From Balamuthia mandrillaris (lineage: Eukaryota; Discosea; Longamoebia; Balamuthiidae): a DNA stretch of 64,000 nucleotides. The position numbers were made by a program, and so were the translations under genes. Under the pieces are notes generated by a model, which was not told where the DNA came from, did not search any database, and saw nothing but the letters and a program-made list of their open reading frames with translations. Below are positions 37,028 through 47,387 of the stretch, in pieces (position 1 is the first letter of the stretch; each line of letters begins with the position of its first letter). Where the stretch lies: assembly GCA_031835245.1 (NCBI GenBank), contig JAVKOQ010000260.1:1-64000 (forward strand), written 5' to 3'.

Positions 37028-37405
37028 ATGGAGGCGCTGAAGGCAAGCAAGTACTGGAGTACAGAGGTAGAGCCAGAGGCTGTGATTCCTGGAATACCTA
37101 CCTTCAACCCGGACACGGTGGGGGAAAGGCCGCTCACCAAGGAAGACTTGCTTGAGAGAATGTCAGTGAGGGACTTGATGGAGGCGCTGGGAAAGCGCCT
37201 TCACGAGGTGGTTGTACTACGTGCAACTGACTCAGTGGAAACAGCCCTTAAGGTGATAGTCTTAATGTCACTTAACCATGCAGAAAAGCTCACTGTTGTA
37301 CTCATGCTAGGTGCTGGCCCACCACAACATTCTTTCTGCCCCTGTTTGGAGCGAGGATCCAAAAGGCTACACTCAAGGTACTCTCTTCTCCCTTCCTTCC
37401 TCCCA

Positions 37406-37443
<38 letters not shown>

Positions 37444-38218
37444 TCTCCCTCTGTTTCTTGCTGGTATAGCTCTGACTCGACAAAAGGTTGACTTGCTTTT
37501 GTTTTATGTGAATATGCATAGTGGATATATTGGACATAGCCTCTTCAGTGTTCTTGCTGCACGGCGACAAGTACGAGACCATCGTCTCTGGATTTTTTCA
37601 TCGGCCCATTTTAGAAGTTTGCAGTTAGTATCTCTGCTCTCTCTCTCTCTTTCTCTCTCTCTCTGTGCTCTCTCTGTGCTCTCTCTCTCCTCCGCCTATT
37701 TCAAGTATGGTTGATGACAGTGTTTCTGATTGCCTGTTTTTCAATGCTCTACTCCTGGTAGACCTATCGCAGAGAGATCCCATGAAAGTAGTAACTTTGG
37801 ATTCCAAACTAGGGGAATTGTTATCAGCATTTTCAACGTTTCTACATCGAGTAATAGTGGTGGATGATAGCCAGCCAGAGCTGCACAAGATACTGGCCAT
37901 CATCAGTCAACGCGATGTGGTGCGCTTCATGACAGAGCACAGTGCTGCTTTTGCCCCATACACGTCAGTGCAGGCGAAGGATCTAATGCAGTCCCAACCT
38001 TATCTGGTTTCTTCTGAAGAGCCCACCATTGTTGTCCTCAACAAGTGTCTTAAGCACAAGTACAGCGGCGCTGCCGTCATCGAACCTGCAACTGGCAAAC
38101 TCGTTTCCAACATATCTATCAGTGATCTAAGGAACATATCGCCTGCCACCTTTCACACTCTTTGGCTGCCGGTTCCTCAATTCCTTGAGAGCGCCCACAT
38201 CGTTTGTACTTCACCAAA

Positions 38219-38250
<32 letters not shown>

Positions 38251-38507
38251 TCTTTCTCTTTCTCTCTGCACTCCTTTTAGTTTCTCAGGCAAATGAAGTT
38301 AAATAGTTGACTTAAATTCTGCAGAAACGGGCAACGAACGTGATAGCACTGGAGAGCACATCAATGGAAGCCATATTGCAAAAGATGGTGGTGGAAAAGG
38401 TGCACAGGGTATGGGTTGTTAACGAGGTGAACCACCCGATCGGCGTAATCAGCACCACAGACGTGCTCCGCTTTATGCTCATCTCTGTTTCTGTCATCTC
38501 TGATTGA
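37028..38507 (+). CDS. Multi-CBS-domain protein (AMPK-gamma/CBSX-like)
   Basis: CBS domain pairs bind adenine nucleotides and regulate partner enzymes. The start is MEALKASKYWSTEVEPEAVI, then LTKEDLLERMSVRDLMEALG and EVVVLRATDSVETALK, continuing across an intron to VLAHHNILSAPVWSEDPKGY (CBS1). DILDIASSVFLLHGDKYETI-like sequence follows after intron 2. Later exons give DLSQRDPMKVVTLDSKLGEL, HRVIVVDDSQPELHKILAII, SQRDVVRFM (CBS2), AKDLMQSQPYLVSSEEPTIV with YSGAAVIEPATGKLVSNISI (CBS3), and ALESTSMEAILQKMVVEKVH with RVWVVNEVNHPIGVISTTDV (CBS4). Four CBS motifs fit an AMPK-gamma-like arrangement, but plant PV42/CBSX proteins are also built this way. Introns at about 37380 and 37630 and near 38220 contain (CT)n. 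Stop TGA at 38505. Confidence 0.82.
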
Positions 38508-38624
38508 TTGAACCACCCGAATGACGATTGTCATCTCTGATTGATTGAACCATCCCTCTAACTGCACGCAGGACTAAATAGAAGACCTATATAACGTCCC
38601 TCTAGGTGCACGCAGGAGTAAATA
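38492..38624. repeat. Two nested short tandem duplications at the CBS gene 3' end
   Basis: A 25-bp block (TGTCATCTCTGATTGATTGA core) occurs at 38492 and 38529, period 37. The first copy contains the CBS stop codon. A 28-bp block (TCCCTCTA..TGCACGCAGG core) occurs at 38553 and 38597, period 44. An AATAAA at 38698-38703 is the likely polyadenylation signal. Confidence 0.8.
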
Positions 38625-38784
38625 ACAGGCCCTACTCTAAACGGCCAGCAAACAACAAGCAGAGAACCTCTTTGGATTTCCACGGGACGACCCGACAAAT
38701 AAAGGTTACATCAATTATTACATTTGATATAATGATTGCACGTCCTATAGGCAACAAAGAAAAAAGTAGGACCACGACGGGAAG

Positions 38785-40218
38785 ATGGTGTCCCCGTTGT
38801 TTGCAAGCGGTGGCCCTCCCAACATAGTGGGATGGCTGGTATGGCTGGCAGAACAAAGGGAAACCTATTCTGGAGAAAGGGGTTGGATTGAGGACAGCCA
38901 CGGCCTCGTAGCAGCGCCACCAACTCCGTTACGACCGGTAGTAACAGCGCTTGATGAACCCGCTTGGAATGAGGGGCAAGTCATCGCCCTCACCACAGTC
39001 ACCTACTTCTCTGTTATCCTTTCCATGCTAGGAAGCTTGTTTATCATGTTTTGTTACCTCAAAAATATCCTTCGTCGGACATTCTTCCTGGCGCTAGTGT
39101 TCTGGCTTTCACTGGTGGAGTTCCTCAATTCCCTGCAGTGGATAATTTCGTTAAGCCTAATGGGAGTCTCTGAGTGGGTCTGCATCGTCATGGGTCCCAT
39201 CAAACTCTACTTTTTCCTTTGCAGCTGTCTTTGGATTGTTTTCATTGCTACTGAAATGCTCTATCGTTTCACTCATGCTCAAATCACCAGGTATTCATTC
39301 TTTTTTGTTTGTTGTTTTTTGTTTGTTGTTTTGTTTTTGTTTGTGTTTTGTTTGTGTTATCTGGTTCTTGGGCTTTAACTCGTCGCAATGGTTGTTTCAT
39401 AGGTTTGGAGATTTGACAATCCCGACAAAGTCCCCTGTAAAATTGTGGATGTACTTTATATGTGGTTGGATGTTACCATTACCCTATGCAATATGCTCAA
39501 TTGTGTGGAAGAGAATGGGGATGGGGTTATACTCGTGGGTGACCACTCTCCTCAGCTTGTGCACTTTGTGTAACTGTTCTAACCCCACTCACGCTTTTAT
39601 GCAGATGTTGGTTTATATCTGATGCTTACGTGTGGAATTATGTATTTTGGGGAATTGTTATGGCATCAATAGCCTACTGCATTGTCATATATACAGTAGT
39701 GCTGGTGCTGCAAGCCCGCAAGCTGCAGCAAACTGGAAACTTTGCCTCGTATGAGAGAAGCAAAGTCAAGATGCTTCGGCTGCGATTAACAGGATACATG
39801 CTAGTTTTTATATTGTCATGGGGACCAGAGATTATCCTTAATATTGTGCTTTTAGCCGGAGTACAAAACACTACCGTTACCTTTCCAATGACTCTTGTTT
39901 GCAGCTTGTTGTGGCCATTGAGTGGTAATGCTTCTCTCTCTACCTTTTATTTCGTGCTATTTCTCCATCACTTATTGTGTTTTTCCATGTGGCAAACTGG
40001 ATGCAGGTTTTCTGAATTCTATTGTCTACGGGTGGCATGATACGGTACTTTCATACATCAACCACAAGTTTTGGACCATGCTTCGTTGTTGCTGTTGTTG
40101 TTGTCGCTGCCGATGTATGGAAAGGCATTATATCGATAGCAAACGCCAAGAGCAACACTACCACCGTCGTGCGTCTACCACTGATGACGACAGCGCGCTC
40201 TTGGAGGATACCTTTTAA
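38785..40218 (+). CDS. Seven-transmembrane receptor, cAMP-receptor-like (class E/Crl type)
   Basis: Probable plasma-membrane GPCR. The ATG at 38785 gives a 65-residue N-terminal region without an obvious signal peptide. Helices: VIALTTVTYFSVILSMLGSL (TM1), RTFFLALVFWLSLVEFLNSL (TM2), CIVMGPIKLYFFLCSCLWIV (TM3), KLWMYFICGWMLPLPYAICS (TM4), YVWNYVFWGIVMASIAYCIV (TM5), RLTGYMLVFILSWGPEIILN (TM6), then TM7 ending in GFLNSIVYGWHD, an NPxxY-like position (LNSIVYG). The tail holds a Cys-rich palmitoylation-like stretch (RCCCCCCRCRC) and acidic ALLEDTF. Four short introns. AATAAA at 40252-40257. It converges with the gene ending at 40304. The exact receptor subfamily needs a profile search. Confidence 0.85.
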
Positions 40219-40303
40219 CAAGGCGAATGTGGATCCAAGCAGTCCAAAGTAAATAAAATGGTGCACACAACTAATGTGTAGGTGCTTCTTATTAAAACAA
40301 ACG

Positions 40304-41623
40304 CTACGAAGGAACATCTTGTTTGTCACAAGCTTCTTCATCATCTTCTTCTGAATCTATGGCATCCTGTGAACCAGCATCCTCAAATAGAAACCAATCA
40401 CTATCCTCGCTTTCATCTTTCAAACCTTGTAGCCAGTAGGGCACAAGGAACGGAGCGTGATTGGCCATAAGGTGCAGTCGTTCTTTAACACAACGGCGGA
40501 GAGTGCGTTCCCTTTCCTTCGGTTCCTCGGTGCCAGAGAGCTCTAGTGAAGGGGGTTGGTGATATCTTGTGTAGCCGTCAAAGTGGTTGAATTCAGCCTT
40601 CCACTCATCCTTTTCTGAAGGAAGCTCCCAAGGGTCCTCTCTTTGATGCAAACGTAGATGTTGGGTAACTCGTTGGGCAGGCCAATCTTTGCCATAGGGA
40701 ATGCTAACCACAGGCTTTAAACTCATCAGCACCTCCCGGGTTCGCGGATAGGCCTCACACAACAACAGCAACCGCAAACCAACGGCAGGGTAACAGTCCC
40801 TAGTTTCTTCCATGTCATAACCACTATACACCCACTTGAACTGGCGGGAGTAATCTGGTTCCTCCAGCACTCCTTGAGGAATGTCCCACTGTCCTACCCC
40901 GAAACGAGGGAAACTGGGCTCTACCACCGCGAAGCCTCGTTTGGAGTACTTGAGTAGTCTTTGCTCGTAGTGAGGACAGCCTCGCACGCCATATATGTCC
41001 TTAGTGAAGCCGTGAGATAAGTTCCAACGCCTATTAAAGGCCATCCAAGCGCGAGGTAACGTCCACACATCCCTTCCGTCGTAAGCAACAGCAGTACAAT
41101 CCAAATCAATACCATGCAGAACCTCCGCTACAGAATGAAATGTTCCCATAAGTTGAATAGGCCAATAGGGATAGTGTCGGAGGAATGTGATGCTCTCTCC
41201 AGAGGACACTACCGACACTGGCACGTCTGGAATGGCTGCCACGATGGCTTCATGAATTTCCACCAACTTGCTTGCTAATAGCTCAACGTCAGTGATACCA
41301 TAGAGACAGAGATCCACATCAGAATCTTCCCCGAACAGTTGGTTGAAGTGCCGTACTAGAGCGTCTTTGCTGTCCGCTGATTCTTTTTCTGCAGTGCCCG
41401 CAGTTGGCAGTAAACAGGCCACTACTGCACCTCCCAGGACCAACACGTTATCCCAGTTCAACCCCTCGAGCTGTCCTTGAGAGAACACCCGCATTCGTTG
41501 TTGGAAGCTTTCTCGAGATGTTACAATCGAAGGCTCTCCGATGCGCTGCGCCTTACTCGAGTTGCTCTCTGGGAATATTTTATGATTTTTCTCAAAGTTG
41601 TCTTCAGCTTCCAAAAGCCACAT
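40304..41623 (-). CDS. Nucleotidyltransferase-fold protein of unknown function, about 439 aa
   Basis: Contains a pol-beta-type nucleotidyltransferase signature: VLVLGGAVVACLLP (GG helix) followed by FGEDSDVDLCLYG (D-x-D on the next strand) and a candidate third acidic strand IDLDCTAVAYDGRDVWTLPR. The block WTLPRAWMAFNRRWN followed by YEQRLLKYSKRGFAVVEPSF resembles a conserved segment I recall from uncharacterised proteins of fungi and amoebae, some fused to ankyrin repeats; this is memory, not a search. The C-terminus is acidic (DAIDSEEDDEEACDKQ). The frame is open 29 codons upstream of the first ATG (41623), beginning with GTG at 41710, and a TAA lies just above. A spliced upstream exon is possible, but little space remains before the tRNA at 41792. 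Substrate and role unknown. Confidence 0.75.
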   Translation of the reverse strand: MWLLEAEDNFEKNHKIFPESNSSKAQRIGEPSIVTSRESFQQRMRVFSQGQLEGLNWDNVLVLGGAVVACLLPTAGTAEKESADSKDALVRHFNQLFGEDSDVDLCLYGITDVELLASKLVEIHEAIVAAIPDVPVSVVSSGESITFLRHYPYWPIQLMGTFHSVAEVLHGIDLDCTAVAYDGRDVWTLPRAWMAFNRRWNLSHGFTKDIYGVRGCPHYEQRLLKYSKRGFAVVEPSFPRFGVGQWDIPQGVLEEPDYSRQFKWVYSGYDMEETRDCYPAVGLRLLLLCEAYPRTREVLMSLKPVVSIPYGKDWPAQRVTQHLRLHQREDPWELPSEKDEWKAEFNHFDGYTRYHQPPSLELSGTEEPKERERTLRRCVKERLHLMANHAPFLVPYWLQGLKDESEDSDWFLFEDAGSQDAIDSEEDDEEACDKQDVPS

Positions 41624-41791
41624 GCCAGGGGGACTGTCAAAGATAGAGAATACGTCTCCAACATCAACTCTTCCTTTGTACAGCCGACTGAAGTCTTTGC
41701 TGGTGATCACCTCTTTCCGTTACCTCTGCGAAGAAAAAACCTAGCTGGTTTTATGTAAACAACGCAAATTCAAAAATATCATTTATATCAC

Positions 41792-41863
41792 GGGGGTGTA
41801 GCTCAGTGGTAGAGCGTCCGCTTTGCATGCGGAAGGCCAGGGGATCGATCCCCCTCTCCTCCA
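41792..41863 (+). tRNA. tRNA-Ala (anticodon TGC)
   Basis: Cloverleaf by eye: acceptor GGGGGTG with CTCCTCC plus discriminator A. It retains the G3-U70 pair that marks alanine tRNAs and has a U6-U67 mismatch. D arm GCTC-AGTGGTA-GAGC, anticodon arm TCCGC-TTTGCAT-GCGGA with TGC, variable AGGCC, T arm AGGGG-ATCGATC-CCCCT. No intron. The usual T54 is A, so the B box reads GGATCGATCCC. A run of T follows (41865-41872), serving as a pol III terminator. A functional gene is likely; the two deviations leave a small chance of a decaying copy. Confidence 0.9.
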
Positions 41864-41864
41864 A

Positions 41865-41872
41865 TTTTTTTT
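41865..41872 (+). terminator. Pol III terminator of tRNA-Ala
   Basis: Run of T immediately after the discriminator base of the tRNA. Confidence 0.75.
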
Positions 41873-42024
41873 ATTTTTATTTTTTATTTTTTTGTTGTTG
41901 TTTTTTTTGTACTTTTTTCTTGGCAACAAAAGTCAGTGGGAAAAAAAGTATTTTCAAAAACTTGAACGACTTTTACTACATTCACAAACAATAAAACTTT
42001 GGTGTCTTTCAGCTTAAACAATTA

Positions 42025-44956
42025 TCAACAACAAAACACCAGAAATAAGCTGGAATAAAAGCAAATGCAGGCATCTGTGAGGTTTCTGATGGCGCTTGCC
42101 CATTGCCTTGCATACTGGAGGCCAGGTTGTTGTGCTTCTACTTGTTCCGCCAAGAGGTCGCACAGTTTGTTGGTGTGCCTCTCCACGATATCTTGCATAG
42201 CTTCGAACATTTGTAACTCAACGAGGCATTGTTGCTTGCTCTTCTTTGTTGTTTCCGTGGTGGTCATTGTTTCACATTGGAGATAATATCCCATTACATA
42301 AGACCAAAGCAATAGCTTTCGATTCTGGAGAGAGCTGTGAACTTACTTATGACAAAAGACAAAAGGAAGGGGGAAAGTTATGTACTTGACATATTTGCGC
42401 AGCTGCTTTGTGCAGAAACTCAGTCTCTTCAAGTTGAAACAAGGATTGAAGTAGTGTTGCTCTATCTGCGGCTGTTGTTAATAAATGGAAGAAGATAGCT
42501 GGAAAGCGAAAAGCACAGAATACCTGAAATACATTTGTACTGATCTTGGGCATTGGCGAGGGCCTTTTGTTGTGCTGTTACGCGATGAAAGTAAAACAGG
42601 AACCGTCTTATATCTTCCAAACGCCTACCAAATCCTTCGTTCTGTAGTTGACTCCCGTAGTCGTTACAACCATAACGATCAGAGTTGTCATGTTCTGACC
42701 ACTTTTTAAATGCAATCATGAGACATGATGGATGAAAAACAAGAACAAAAAACTTACCGATTCTCGACACAACCAGCAAAAGTCATAACCACATCCGTTT
42801 GTAGAGGCATTGCAGAGAGTACGCATTGAAATGCTGTTGGTGCAAAGCGATTGGCTGCACTGTGGACACTTGTTGATATTTCTGAGGAGCCAACTCAGTT
42901 CTGCTTGAAGGTGCTGCTTGAGCTCTTCCCACTGTTTCACTTGCACACACGTGGCTGGACTGTGGTCTCCAATTCCATAACTACAACACTCAGCACTGTT
43001 ATTGCGGTTATGTTAATAAGCGGAAATAAAAAATAGAAGGAAAAGAGGAAGAGGAGGAGCGGAGAAGGAAAAGAATGAACCAGAAGCTAAAGCCACAAAG
43101 ACACTGAACAGGGATATTGTGTCGTTGTGCAGTGAGGCGAATACAACAGCTGCAACCAGGTGCCGGACACCATTTCACTAACGAGTTATCCTCCACGAAA
43201 GATTTGATGAGAAATGTACTGTAGGTCTTATAAGCCTCCGGGCTCACTATTTTGGCAAAGGCAGCATCATGGACAGCGTACTCACATTCAGGAGCCATGC
43301 ATTTGGTCGACAGACAACCTGCTCCCTCTTTGATCTTCAGCTAAATGTTGTTCCTCCATAGCGTTAGCAACAATCAACTTTATGAGAAGACCATAAATCG
43401 CAAAAAAAAAAAAAAAAAAGAAAGAAAGAACGGACCTCGAGAAAACTCCTCCAACAAGAAGCGCAGTAACGATGTTCACAGGGCAGAGCGAAGGAGTCGG
43501 CTGCCTTGAAGTCATCCATGCAGACTAGACACTCGAACTCGTCTTCTTTGTTCACGATGACAGCCTCTAGGCTTACCGTGGTTATGCCAGCACTGCGACA
43601 GACCCCTTTGGAATCTTCTACATAGGCTTCCACCAACCGGTCTTTGTTCCATCTGCCATTCACTCTTAGTATTGTTGCTTGGAAGAAGGCAGAGGAAGAA
43701 GCAAGATGCAAGAAGACGACAACAACGAAAAATTGAAGAAGAAGACGCAGCAGAAGGAGCAGAAGAAGAACAACAAGAATATGAACAAGAAGAAAAGAAA
43801 GACAAACCCAAACGAGCGTAACAAAGAAACGGCAACCGTGTCATTCGGCAAGTTCAAGCGCTGAACGACATGAGCTATTATCTCACGGTACTGACGCAAG
43901 ACGTCCTCAGGCCGCAAGGCCTCATAATGCCGCTGCGTAGCAACAAGTTGCGAGCTGCTCCGCTCCACTTCCTTTCGCAAGAGATCGTCCCTTTCTTTCT
44001 GTTTCTCTTCCTTCTCTCCACTTTCCTCTTGGTCCATTTTCTCTTTCGTAGAGTTTGCCGTTGTGGGCGTGAGATTCTCTTCTAGGGCAAGAGAAGCGAG
44101 AAGAGCCTGCCGCAAGGCCAAGAAGAAGTCGGAGTCGTGACGGTGCTTGTCCACCTTCTTTTGCAGAGGTTCGCCGTTTGTCTTCCGCCATCGCAGCCGC
44201 TCTTTGCCTTTGTCTTTTGTCTTCTGCTTCTTTGAGGTCCGCTCTTGCGCTGCCTCTTCCACAGGCGACTCTTTTTTGTCTTCGCTGTTGGAAGAAGAAG
44301 AAGAAAAGAAGAAGCAGAAGCAGAAGCAGAAGCAGAAGCAGAAGCAGAAGCAGAAGCAGAAGCAGAAGCAGAAGCAGAAGCAGAAGCAGAAGCAGAAGCA
44401 GAAGCAACAGAAGCAGAAGCAAAGCAAAGCAAACAGCAGAAGCAAAGCAAAGCGAAGCAGAAGCAGAAGCAGAAGCAGAAGCAGAAGCAGAAGCAGAAGC
44501 AGAAGCAGAAGCAGAAGCAGAAGAACAAGAAGAGGCGATGGGATCTGTCGCAGAGGAGTCACCATGTTCTTTTCGTTGTTCGGTTGCTTTCAGAGCGGCC
44601 ACTAGAGAGGGCGACATCCACTCCTCCCGAATATTTGAAATGGAGTCGAGGAGGACGGTAGCTTCGTGGCCGGCACGGGAGCCTCCACGCACAACCACCT
44701 TTGGGTCTATAGCATCCACCGGAAGCAGTTCCACTTCCTCCTCCTCCGCCGTTCCCGAAGAAAAATAAGAGGGGGAGAAGGGGGAGGAGAGCTCTTTGCC
44801 AAACCAACAATTCACCATCTCGGTCAGCGATAGACCATTACGAAGGCCGGAGCTGCAACCACCCGAGCTAGAACCACCACCGGCGCTGCTACCGCCTTGT
44901 TCCGCAAGCCAGTCCTCTTGGGGGTGGTTCCATGGCCCGTGTTCTTGTTGTTGCAT
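42025..44956 (-). CDS. Ariadne-type RBR (RING-IBR-RING) protein, atypical RING2
   Basis: E3-ligase family. The N-terminus from 44956 (MQQQEHGPWNHPQEDWLAEQ) is low-complexity and crosses a (GCAGAA)n repeat whose splicing I cannot resolve. Then come EDVLRQYREIIAHVVQRLNL and WNKDRLVEAYVED (Ariadne UBA-like region) and RING1 CLVCMDDFKAADSFALPCEH with RYCASCWRSFLE and KCMAPECEYAVHD. IBR: FVEDNSLVKWCPAPGCSCCI, VQCLCGFSF and, across an in-phase intron, CAECCSYGIGDHSPATC. RING2: CPQCSQSLCTNSISMRTLC then CGYDFCWLC. Ariadne domain: RRFLFYFHRVTAQQKALANA; last exon MFEAMQDIVERHTNKLCDLL to CFYSSLFLVFCC. In RING2 the position of the thioester Cys (GGCNHM in ARIH1) is Ser here. It may be catalytically dead or use another residue. 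It diverges from the CtIP-like gene. Confidence 0.83.
44311..44522. repeat. (GCAGAA)n hexanucleotide repeat in the RBR gene
   Basis: Two blocks of GCAGAA repeats (about 44311-44405 and 44459-44522) separated by a variant stretch. On the sense strand they read (TTCTGC)n, a pyrimidine-rich tract that ends near a CCAACAG acceptor at about 44290. Every frame is open, giving poly-SA, poly-LL, poly-FC, poly-KQ, poly-RS and poly-EA. Whether the SA frame is translated or the whole repeat is intronic is unclear. Confidence 0.9.
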
Positions 44957-45196
44957 CTCTCCCTCTCTCCCCTGCCTGCTACTTTTTGGTTGTTGTGGAC
45001 TAATGTGCTGCTGCTACTCTTTTCTTTTCTCTCTCCTATTTTCCTTCTGATTATTATCGCAATATTTTTTGGATATTTTTTAGATAATCGAGCTGATTTT
45101 TTTTGTAGAATTCCAGGAAGTAATTTGGGTCAAGCAAACAACAGAAAAGATCTTTTGGAAGAAGACAAAACGGACGGCACAGCACGAAGAATCGGA

Positions 45197-47387
45197 ATGG
45201 AGGAAGCGGAGGCTGGAGGGTGGCTGGAACAAACGCAGAAGCTTTGTTCTATTCAACTGTCTCTGAGTGAGATCCCCCCGCTTGGTGGGTTGGCAGCATT
45301 CATCTCGAGGCACGTTCGAACTAACCCCATTTTTTTATGTTGGTCTCTGATCTTTCCCCTCTTATCCGCGCGCGTAGGTTGGTCGCAGAGAACAAAGCTC
45401 TAAGAATCAAATGCAGAGAACAAGAGGCTATGCTTGCCCAGTACCGTAAGCAGTACGGCGCACCCACAGAACGGGAAGAGACTCCTTCCTCCAACACAAC
45501 CCCAAAAGACAGCGAGGAGCTAATGAATGCCACCACGACGCGTAAGCGACAACGAACCTCTTCCTCGTTGCGTCAAGAACGATGTGCTTCTCCAACAAGC
45601 TGCTCCATCTCCCAATTGATGCTCCAGTTAGAAGCCAGCGCTTCTCCTATACTTCCCACTGCCACTACCCGCGGACTTCCCAAAACTATCGACACTCCCA
45701 TCACGAACGATAAGAAAGAGGGAAACTTTGAAGAGGAGAAAGAAGAAGAAGAGGATAATACTGTAACGGGCAACAAACGCTTTGCAGCAAGAAAGCTAAA
45801 GTGGGAACAACAACAAACCCAAGCCCCCATGGGAGTCAGCGAGGATTCGGACTCTGATGCAGGAGGAGAAAAAAGAGGAAAACCATGTGAGGAAAGGGAG
45901 GACGAGATGGAAGAGCAGCAACGTGTTCGTGTTTCTTCCCCTCAAAAGACGACATCACAACAAAAGGCTTCAGAGAGCGACAGTAGCTTGGACCTTTTCT
46001 CTACCTCAAACATTATGGGCAGGCTTGCAGGTAACCATGCTGACGACGGTGTTGGTATTGGTGGCGTAAAAGAGTTGAAAGAGGAAGATAAAGAGAAGCA
46101 TCACAAGGAGAAAGAGGCCTACGGTCACTATGCTAACGCTCATAAAGCGGCCACTTTCCCTCAGCGCAAGGACATCATGAAACAAATGCGGGATAGGAGA
46201 GAGAAGAAGAAAGAGTTGAAAAGAAGCGGGCCTTCTCCTATTGGCAGCGGACCGGTCATAGACGTCGATGCGCTGCCCTCTTTGGAGCTGTTGCCTCCTG
46301 CTAATGCAGCAGACACAAATTATGGTGTAACGAAGCATGAACATGATGGTGATGGCGGTAGCGATAACAAGTCATTGGATCCATTCTCTAACTTTGGATT
46401 CAGCTCACAAGATGAGATGGAAATTGCTGAAGATGGAGATGGTCAGCAAAAAAAGGCGAAGAAAGGAGAAAGCGAAGAGGAACTTCAACGAAGAAAAAAA
46501 CAGGAACGAAGAAAGCGGCGCGATCGGCAAAGGAGAACGGAACGGAAAGCGAAGATGAAGGAGGAGAGGGAAGATGAGTATGCTGTCGTGTATATAAACA
46601 GTACCAGTGGCAGCAGCGAAGAGGAAAAGGAGAACGCACGATCGTTTGACATTAGGACATTGCGGGTCGCGCCCAACACTACTCCACGCACAAGCCCTAC
46701 AAATAGTGTGTTATCAACGCCTAAGTCTACTCCCTCCATGACAGCACCTACAACTATTGCAGCAAGGAAGACGCCGCCAAGCGGCAGCGGCAAAGCTAAT
46801 CCCTTTTTGATGGATGTTCGACCGTTGAAAGAGTTTAGAGAAGGGAAAAAATCACCAGAAGCCGAAACAGAGAGAAGCAACAGTTATGACAAAGGACTTG
46901 CCTTCGCTGCTACCACTACTGGGGGAGGAGGAAGAGGAGCTGCTATTTTTATCACTAGTGAAGAGGAGGAAGAGGAAGGAAAAACACTAGAGCCAACGAG
47001 AGGTCTGAAGTCTTCGAGCAGAAATGTTCTCAATAGTAGCGGGAGCCGCCACAACACACCCAACTTTGCGCATGTGGCCGTCGTACGCAAGAAAGCGGAG
47101 AGGGAACTGCTTCCTGCCCATGAATGCGAGCAATGCAAAAAGGTTCCTGCGTTATAATACTTTACTCTTTCTTTGTTATCTCCTTGCTCGTTAACTGACC
47201 ATTTCCTCTTTTTTTCCACCAAAAGTGGTATGATGCAATGGCAGAAGCTAAAGGAGGAGAAGACCAACAAGACCGACAACATCGGGTGGATGCATGTTCC
47301 CGACACAAGTGCCTGTACGCAGCCCCACCAACCCCTCCTCACTACTGGGACATGGGCTTTCCCGAAGACGACACCCAAGAGAAATGA
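45197..47387 (+). CDS. CtIP/Sae2/Com1-like DNA end-resection factor
   Basis: Nuclear cofactor of the Mre11 complex that starts resection of DNA double-strand breaks. The start MEEAEAGGWLEQTQKLCSIQ at 45197 is followed by a short coiled coil (LVAENKALRIKCREQEAMLA), as at the N-terminus of CtIP. A long disordered, charged middle has S/T-P sites (APNTTPRTSPTNSVLSTPKS). The diagnostic C-terminal domain spans the last intron: HECEQCKK joined to WYDAMAEAKGG, then DACSRHKCLYAAPPTPPHYW and DMGFPEDDTQEK with TGA at 47385. The CxxC, CSRHK/R and PPTPPxxWxxGFP signatures match CtIP/Sae2. Exons are 45197-45309, 45378-47142 and 47226-47387. The first intron appears to be of the rare GC-AG type. Confidence 0.9.

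Noticed and set aside
44147-44768. Gln/Lys, Arg/Ser and Glu/Ala repeat proteins on the plus strand
   Set aside because: Translation of the (GCAGAA)n repeat antisense to the RBR gene.
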